This document shows positions 57,103 through 64,000 of a stretch of 64,000 bases of DNA, in pieces. A model generated the notes under the pieces. The model ran no database searches, was not told the origin of the DNA, and saw only the letters and a list, made by a program, of their open reading frames with translations. Position numbers and translations under genes: made by a program. Origin of the DNA: Triplophysa rosa (Eukaryota > Chordata > Actinopteri > Cypriniformes > Nemacheilidae); contig NC_079890.1 in NCBI RefSeq assembly GCF_024868665.1, positions 7,774,923 to 7,838,922 of the forward strand, given 5' to 3'. Position 1 is the stretch's first letter, and every line of letters begins with the position of its first letter.

Positions 57103-57641
57103 TAGAGGGCCCTATTTTAACGATCTAAGCGCATGGTCTAAAGCGCCAGGCGCAGGTACACTCAGGGTGTCCGAATGTGTGTGCTAGTTTAACGACGGGA
57201 AAATGGTCGCGCACCCGGGCGCATGGTCTAAACGGGTTGTCCCGATTCTCTTAATGAGTAATGTTTTTTGAGCTTAACGTGCAGTAAACCAATCAGTGTC
57301 TCATCTCTCATTTCCTTTAAGAGCCAGTTGCAAAGTGAAAGCGCGTTGTGGACCCGCCCAGAGGTGCATTTTCTACTAATGCGCTCTTTAAATAACAAAA
57401 AAAATTGCGCCATTGAGTTTAGACCAGGTTTGGGTTTTCAGTTCCTCAAAATAGCAATGCATCAACAATGCGCCTGAAAACATCTCTTTTTTAGACCAAC
57501 CCACCCATGGGCGCACAAATGAGCGCAAATGCATTTGCTATTTAAACAACGCGGCGTAGGTTGGGAAAATGAGAACTGCGTCGGGCTGAAACTAGCAAAA
57601 ACACTTGCGCTGCACCTTGCGCCGGGTGTATGATAGGGCCT
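57103..57641 (+). mobile_element. MITE of the 'gggccctattttaacg' family, copy 2
   Basis: Left end 'agggccctattttaacgatc', right end 'gtatgatagggccta'; the short inverted termini share TAGGGCC. Related to 26427-27119 in the opposite orientation. Confidence 0.72.
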
Positions 57642-58479
57642 ACAGTGTGTTATTTTAAATGTATAATTAAATACATAAATGCATTGTCATTTAACATACT
57701 GCATTGCCATTTAGCGTATTGCATTTCAAATTGAAAATAGCTACCAATATGCTTCCATAACGCATTGGTTTGAGAGAAGTATAAGTTGCTTGTGACCAAG
57801 TTATTAAACCATAACTGATATGTGAAAAGATCATGGAATGAATGAACATCCTCACAGCCTTAGTTGACATGCCATATCTAAAATTTGCCAGATTAAACTT
57901 AATTTGATTACAAACATTTTTATTTGTGGTTTAAAAGTAAGATTATTATCTATGTGCACACCCAGATATTTAAAATCTGAAATGACTCTACACATTAAGG
58001 ACAATGCAAAATGTATTTTGGTTTGGAAAGTGAAACATGCAAAGGTTAAAGTTCAAATTCACAGTTTTAATGCTGTACTCTGTCCTATGCAAATAAGTTC
58101 CATACAGAGAAGGAATGGTGGGTGAGCCCCCTCTGACATCAGCAGCCAATCATGGCCATGGAATGGAGAAGCGGCAAATTGCAATCTCCTCCTTTTCTGA
58201 AAGGGATAAAGGTATCCTTTCGACAAACACTCTAGATTCTGAGTCTCCGGCTCAGAGAGACAATAACAGATAAGCAAAGTTCAGAGTCTCCCCTCTAGAG
58301 AGGCAATAACAGAGCAACACAACAACATTCTGAATGTTCCCCAGGGACTACAGTAGATCAACCACATTCAGAATCTACCGTCTAGTGAGGCAGCAACTAA
58401 TGATCAGCTATACTTCACGGATCATGTTGCCAGCACCACCCGGTCCTGTAGATTCATACTCTACAACATTAGGAATAGT
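57642..58479. other. Non-coding stretch, no gene seen
   Basis: No domain recognised. 58205-58400 has two loose repeats of 'gattctgagtctcc/cagagtctcccctct' and 'gaggcaataacag'. Confidence 0.4.
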
Positions 58480-58790
58480 GTTGTTTTTGGCGGCCTGTTA
58501 AATTTTAAGTTTTAGTCTAGTCTTTGTGTCAAGCTGTCATTTTAGTTTTTATTAGTTTTAGTCACGTTCATACTCTTTTCAGTCTAGTCAAGTTTCAGTC
58601 TACTAAAAGTCTGAGCATTTTAGTCTTATTTTAGTCAGAATTATCCATCACTATTTTTGTCTAGTTTTAGTCGACAAAAACTGATGACATTTTAGTCTAG
58701 TTTTAGTCAATGAAAATTGTATTTTAGTCTCTTTTTAGTAATGCAATTCTATTTAACCCAGTCAATATACTATAAGTACCTAGTAGTATA
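58480..58790 (-). repeat. hAT-like arm fragment
   Basis: Dense 'tttagtctagttttagtc' words are the reverse complement of the right arm of the hAT-like element at 46200-46340 ('gactaaaactagactaaaac'). A single arm, without a matching terminus. Confidence 0.55.
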
Positions 58791-59294
58791 GACGAAACCA
58801 AATTTTATTTTAGCCAAACCCATTTCAAACAAGGTTATCTTATTATATTATTGTTACCTTATAGACTCAAGAATACGTCCATTCCAGACACGGAAGACGT
58901 GGAAGTTCATCGCGAGCAGAAGGATCAGGTCAGTAAAATCAGTCTTGTTTAACTGGATTTCATTCATTAATTACATTTCCAGAAAGTTTAAGTTGGGGTA
59001 CTGCAATGTTTATTTCCTATAAATAAATGCTAACTTACTGCAAAAGATAGCAAGCAAATTATTTTAAAATAATGTTAGCACATGAAAGCTTTGCAAATAA
59101 ATTGTTTACTTTACGTTCGTTGTGTATGTTTTTGACCAGCAAACTATGTGTAATGAAGAATTGGTGTAAATTACAGTAGAAGTTAAAGAATTTCTGTCTG
59201 TAAGGATTTTTGGTCACCGTAATAAAATCACTGGGTCTTACCTGGCCACCTCTAAATAAAAGTTCTGGCTACGCCCCTGCTAAAGCATATATGG
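58791..59294. other. Non-coding stretch, no gene seen
   Basis: Contains 'ctggctacgcccctgc' at 59264, a common fish repeat end; otherwise nothing recognised. Confidence 0.4.
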
Positions 59295-59455
59295 TGGCTG
59301 TTATAAGGCCCCTTTGTCAAAAATCCCTAACTCGACCCTAGAGAACTAGTTGACTACAGACCTACAGTATATTGAATCTACCTTTCATATCTGGACAGTT
59401 CTGGAAAAAGTAGTTTCAGCTCAATTATGTAGCTTCCTCCTCCCAGAAGTCCCAA
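59295..59455 (+). pseudogene. L2-like reverse transcriptase scrap
   Basis: With stops, the plus strand reads words such as NLPFIS and a 'FWKK-FQLNYVASS' tail, matching the segment [31 protein letters not shown] of L2 enzymes. It ends abruptly where the GC-rich block begins. Confidence 0.55.
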
Positions 59456-60009
59456 ACTTTTGCGAGCAGTCCACGACTCCACCGGGCTAAGTGGGTCGTG
59501 GAAAGGGGTTCGGGGACGCTGCGCGGCGAAGACCCCAGATTTTTCGGGGGTCCGACGCCGGGGTCAACCGAAGGGGAGTCCGCCCGAAGCCGACCGAGGG
59601 CGAAAGTTCGCCCCTGCGCTCGAGGGTGTCCGGGCGGGAGGCGCGCCAAGCGAAGAGCCCCCCAGCTGCGCTTCGGCGTTCGGCCATCGTGTGGCGCACT
59701 AGCTTAAAGCCACTGGGGCTTTTTCCATTCGCGTAGTCCCAGGGTGGGCCTTTGGCGCTTCCCCCGGGAGACCACGAACACGATATTCCTCCCACTACCA
59801 CACTATCCGTGGCCGGTGGTCGCGGGACCCCAACGCCTCGCACGGATTGGTCCCTCTGCTGCCGGGCGACGCCCCCAAACACGCCCCCTGTACCACCAAA
59901 GCACTATCGGTCCGCTAACCAACTATGTTTGCCAAAGTGGTCACACGACCCCCGGGGGTCGCCCCGCCCCCCCCCCGTACCACCAAAGCACTATTTGACC
60001 ACTTACCAA
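59456..60009. other. GC-rich block of unknown nature
   Basis: A sharp change in base composition at 59456: CpG-rich, with several overlapping frames on both strands. This is what high GC gives by chance. A short direct repeat, 'gtaccaccaaagcactat', occurs at about 59889 and 59980. It does not match any rRNA I can recognise; spacer DNA or a satellite edge are possible. Confidence 0.45.
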
Positions 60010-62670
60010 CTACTTTTTTCAGATTGTAACTTTAAAATCGTTTATATGCATTAACGACCACGTCAGTCAATTAGTACACTTTATTAGACATACATATGTT
60101 AGCAGCAACTCACACAATGTTCAATTATGCCTAAAAAATGTATTTCCACCAACTCACTACGTTTCTCCCATTCCTATAAACTGCATGTGGTCATTTCCAC
60201 CTACAGTTTATAAGAATGGGCCACGCGTATCAAGTTGGTGGACAAACCCCTCATAAGAAAAACTAAGGCCTTATAATGATTTATATGCATAAACAACAAC
60301 ATGATTCACTTAGCACGCTTTATTAGACATACATATGTTAGCAACAACTCACAGCATGCTCAATTATGCCCTAAAAGTGTTGTCCATCAACTTAATACAC
60401 GTGGCCCATTCCTACAAACTGCATGTGGTCACTTCCTGTATGACTTGGCGAAAAACGGGGATAACTTCCGGTTTTGTGCCATGTTTGTAGTCCTTTGTAG
60501 TTTTCTTGTTTATTCGATTCCCCAGGCGTTTATAATCAATTATATGATCCAGCAACCTCGTTGATCTCTTAGTACACTCTATTAGACATACATATGTTAG
60601 CAGCAACTCGCAGAAGACAAAATTATGCCCCAAAAATGGTTGTCCACCAACTTAATACACGTGGTCCATTCCTATAAACTGCATGTGGTCATTTCCACCT
60701 GCAGTTTATAGGAATGTGCCACGCGTATCAAGTTGGTGGACAAACCCCTCATAAGAAAAGCTAAGGCCTTATAATGATTTATATGCATAAACAACAACAT
60801 GATTCACTTAGTACGCTTTATTAGACATACATATGTTAGCAGCAGCTCACATAATGCTCAATTATGCCTAAAAAATCAATTTCCACCAACTCACTACGTT
60901 TCTCCCATTCCTATAAACTGCATGTGGTCACTTCCTGTATGACTTGGCGAAAAACGGGGATAACTTCCGGTTTTGTGCCATGTTTGTAGTCCTTTGTAGT
61001 TTTCTTGTTTATTTGATTCCCCAGCCGTTTACAATCAATTATATGATTCAACAACCTCATTGATCTCTTAATACACTCAATTAGACATACATATGTTAGC
61101 AGCAACTCGCAGAAGACAAAATTATGCCCCAAAAATGGTTGTCCACCAACTTAATACACGTGGTCCATTCCTATAAACTGCATGTGGTCATTTCCACCTG
61201 CAGTTTATAGGAATGTGCCACGCGTATCAAGTTGGTGGACAAACCCCTCATAAGAAAAGCTAAGGCCTTATAATGATTTATATGCATAAACAACAACATG
61301 ATTCACTTAGTACGCTTTATTAGACATACATATGTTAGCAGCAGCTCACATAATGCTCAATTATGCCTAAAAAATCAATTTCCACCAACTCACTACGTTT
61401 CTCCCATTCCTATAAACTGCATGTGGTCACTTCCTGTATGACTTGGCGAAAAACGGGGATAACTTCCGGTTTTGTGCCATGTTTGTAGTCCTTTGTAGTT
61501 TTCTTGTTTATTTGATTCCCCAGCCGTTTACAATCAATTATATGATTCAACAACCTCATTGATCTCTTAATACACTCAATTAGACATACATATGTTAGCA
61601 GCAACTCGCAGAAGACAAAATTATGCCCCAAAAATGGTTGTCCACCAACTTAATACACGTGGTCCATTCCTATAAACTGCATGTGGTCATTTCCACCTGC
61701 AGTTTATAGGAATGTGCCACGCGTATCAAGTTGGTGGACAAACCCCTCATAAGAAAAGCTAAGGCCTTATAATGATTTATATGCATAAACAACAACATGA
61801 TTCACTTAGTACGCTTTATTAGACATACATATGTTAGCAGCAGCTCACATAATGCTCAATTATGCCTAAAAAATCAATTTCCACCAACTCACTACGTTTC
61901 TCCCATTCCTATAAACTGCATGTGGTCACTTCCTGTATGACTTGGCGAAAAACGGGGATAACTTCCGGTTTTGTGCCATGTTTGTAGTCCTTTGTAGTTT
62001 TCTTGTTTATTTGATTCCCCAGCCGTTTACAATCAATTATATGATTCAACAACCTCATTGATCTCTTAGTACACTCTATTAGACATACATATGTTAGCAG
62101 CAACTCGCAGAAGACAAAATTATGCCCCAAAAATGGTTGTCCACCAACTTAATACACGTGGTCCATTCCTATAAACTGCATGTGGTCATTTCCACCTGCA
62201 GTTTATAGGAATGTGCCACGCGTATCAAGTTGGTGGACAAACCCCTCATAAGAAAAGCTAAGGCCTTATAATGATTTATATGCATAAACAACAACATGAT
62301 TCACTTAGTACGCTTTATTAGACATACATATGTTAGCAGCAGCTCACAGAATGCTCAATTATGCCTAAAAAATCAATTTCCACCAACTCACTACGTTTCT
62401 CCCATTCCTATAAACTGCATGTGGTCACTTCCTGTATGACTTGGCGAAAAACGGGGATAACTTCCGGTTTTGTGCCATGTTTGTAGTCCTTTGTAGTTTT
62501 CTTGTTTATTCGATTCCCCAGGCGTTTATAATCAATTATATGATTCAACAACCTCGTTGATCTCTTAGTACACTCTATTAGACATACATATGTTAGCAGC
62601 AACTCGCAGAAGACAAAATTATGCCCCAAAAATGGTTGTCCACCAACTTAATACACGTGGTCCATTACCA
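60010..62670. repeat. 499-bp satellite array, about five units
   Basis: Units repeat every 499 bp (equivalent points 60412, 60911, 61410, 61909, 62408). Each unit is a dimer of two diverged ~250-bp halves that share 'ttagacatacatatgttagc' and 'ccattcctataaactgcatg'. Units two to four are almost identical; the first and last are more diverged. Each unit has a strong hairpin, for example 60668-60715. A 73-residue minus-strand frame recurs in every unit but 499 is not a multiple of three, so it cannot read through. Confidence 0.93.
60668..60715. repeat. Perfect hairpin in the satellite unit
   Basis: Sixteen-base arms ATTCCTATAAACTGCA and TGCAGTTTATAGGAAT enclose 16 bases which themselves contain GTGG...CCAC. 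Recurs at 499-bp steps (61167, 61666, 62165). Confidence 0.9.
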
Positions 62671-62940
62671 TAAACCTCAGGTGGACGGGCAATGCAAACA
62701 GACTAGAAAATGGATTGGTCCTTATTAACAAAAAAATATTGATTTGTATGTTTCAAAAAGCACATTATTCAATGAGTACACTTTATTGTACGCACATATG
62801 TTGGTATTGACTCATTCGATGCTCATTTTGACTATTAAGATAGCATTTTATATGGTCAAGGCCTCATTTTCAATCGTCATCCATTGAAATGAATGGGTTG
62901 CAAAGTGATACATAAAAAATGATATAAAATACTTTTTGGG
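62671..62940. other. Diverged satellite edge
   Basis: Retains a degraded 'gtacactttattgtacgcac' and 'atatgtt' match to the monomer, otherwise non-coding. Confidence 0.5.
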
Positions 62941-64000
62941 CACCCACGCGTTTGCCCTTTCACTATGTCGCTTGTAGGATTGTGGCGCAAGTGCCTGTGA
63001 GATTTGGGGTCTCTCGGACCCCCGGCGGCCTTTGCGGAAAAGGTCTTTGCGTGCCATACATTTTCATGGAACCCCTTCCCATATTGAACCTTTTGACCCC
63101 TAAACAAAGCCGTAAAGTCACCCGACTTTTCCGCACGACCGGCGGGCAATAGACGATCGCGTGCATCTCGGTTTCGGGGCGGTCGGCCCAGCGGGGGTCT
63201 TGTCCACGACACCCTTATGGAAGAACCATTCACATAAACTGCACGAGAAATTTTCTAGAACGGTCCGAGGGGCCCCATATTCCAGATTCTGGCCCGTCGG
63301 GTGGCTCCCGACGACATACCGAGAGCACATCGCTCTAGAGGAAAAGAGAATGTTTTTTTGGACCCAATCACAAGATGAATCAAACAGCCTTCTCTCTCAT
63401 ATACCCCTCAACAGCATCATGAAGGTTTAGTGTTGGGGAGATAGATTTTTCAGGAAAGGTCTAAGAAGTTTGGACATTTGGGGGATACATCGGGGGCTTC
63501 TAGACAAAAATAATCTAGAATATCGAGACCCTTCGGCCTATCGTTTCCCTACGGAAGGGCTTCCACCTACCATCTAAGCCAATGTGTTTTCATTAACCGC
63601 TTCGTGGAAGGCTCTCCCTAATTTGACCTTTTGACCCCTAAACAAAGCCGTAAAGTCACCCGACTTTTCCGCGCGACTGGCGGGCAATAGACGATCGCGT
63701 GCGTCCCGGTTTCGGGGCGGTCGGCCCAGCGGGGGTCTTGTCCACGACACCCATATGGAAGAACCATTCACGTAAACTGCACGAGGAATTTTGCAGAAAG
63801 GTCCGAGGGGCCCCATATTCTAGATTCTGGCCCGTCGGGTGGCTCCCGACGACATACCGAGAGCACATCGCTCTAGAGGAACAGGGAATGTTTTTTGCAC
63901 CCAATCACAAGATTAATCACACTCTCTCACATACCCCTCAACAGCATCATGAAGGTTTAGTGTTGGGGGATGGGGAATTTTTCAGGAAAGGTCTAAGAAC
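62941..64000. repeat. GC-rich tandem array, ~530-538 bp period
   Basis: 'ttttgacccctaaacaaagc' occurs at 63091 and 63629, 'gaaggtttagtgttggggga' (or 'gag') at 63421 and 63951, with near-identical sequence between. At least 1.7 units are present and the array runs out of the window. Open frames on both strands reflect GC content and repetition; no gene is supported. Confidence 0.85.

Noticed and set aside
59425..60054. Overlapping GC-rich frames
   Set aside because: High GC gives open frames by chance in several phases and on both strands; no domain was seen.
60412..62629. Five copies of a 73-residue frame spaced 499 bp
   Set aside because: Conservation follows from satellite identity. The period is not a multiple of three, and no domain is recognisable.
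62848..63904. Recurring frames (about 70-118 codons) in the right-edge array
   Set aside because: They follow the tandem period and GC content; each is open on the opposite strand too, and no family was recognised.

Overview
The window looks like vertebrate nuclear DNA from a teleost, most likely a cyprinid. It has spliced coding exons with GT-AG boundaries, no bacterial gene organisation, and dense layers of fish-type repeats: L2-clade LINEs with an esterase ORF1, an I/Nimb-like LINE with RNase H, Tc1/mariner, hAT and TTAA-type DNA elements, tRNA-derived SINEs and small LTR elements. The species is inferred from repeat style only; no search was run.

Only one host gene is well supported. It lies on the minus strand at 24560-34334 and is an EML-family (echinoderm microtubule-associated protein-like) WD-repeat gene, best matching EML3. 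Twelve exons join in frame into 493 codons plus a stop and cover the C-terminal part of the protein. The N-terminal exons (coiled coil, HELP motif, first WD repeats) are not visible in the 29.7 kb upstream of the first recognised exon.

Layout. 1-1270: partial LTR beside a minus-strand Gypsy gag remnant. 1850-3461: hAT-like element with 8-bp target duplication. 3943-4725: dead Tc1/mariner copy. 5845-6246: TTAA-flanked MITE. 6691-10097: an imperfect hairpin element split by a 5'-truncated RNase H-bearing LINE. 10100-19440: a long inverted repeat whose arms enclose an L2 LINE (12545-16324), a hairpin MITE and a Tc1/mariner end. 19445-21706: a 2.26 kb terminal-inverted-repeat element with a 6-bp target duplication. 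22309-23917: further MITE material. 24560-34334: the EML gene, its introns filled with MITEs and SINEs. 35480-36140: a possible solo LTR with an in-frame Cys-rich tandem repeat. 36961-39284: a complete non-autonomous LTR element carrying a 33-bp minisatellite. 39341-40561: a complete Tc1/mariner element with an intact transposase of DD36E spacing. 40055-45513: a 2.73 kb near-identical tandem copy with a single N at the junction, probably an assembly or haplotype artefact. 45212-46349: hAT-like element. 46395-48000: another L2. 49190-50092: a second mini LTR element. 50230-54070: a second L2 copy. 54100-59460: mixed repeats and LTRs. 59459-64000: a GC-rich block, a 499-bp dimeric satellite with a hairpin in every unit, then a GC-rich ~535-bp tandem array.

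Most of the sequence is therefore mobile-element strata rather than a gene neighbourhood. No coordinated gene system was found. The items most worth checking are the intact DD36E element, the N-marked duplication, the non-autonomous LTR family with coding-like minisatellites, the 6-bp-TSD TIR element, and the satellite/GC-rich array at the right edge.
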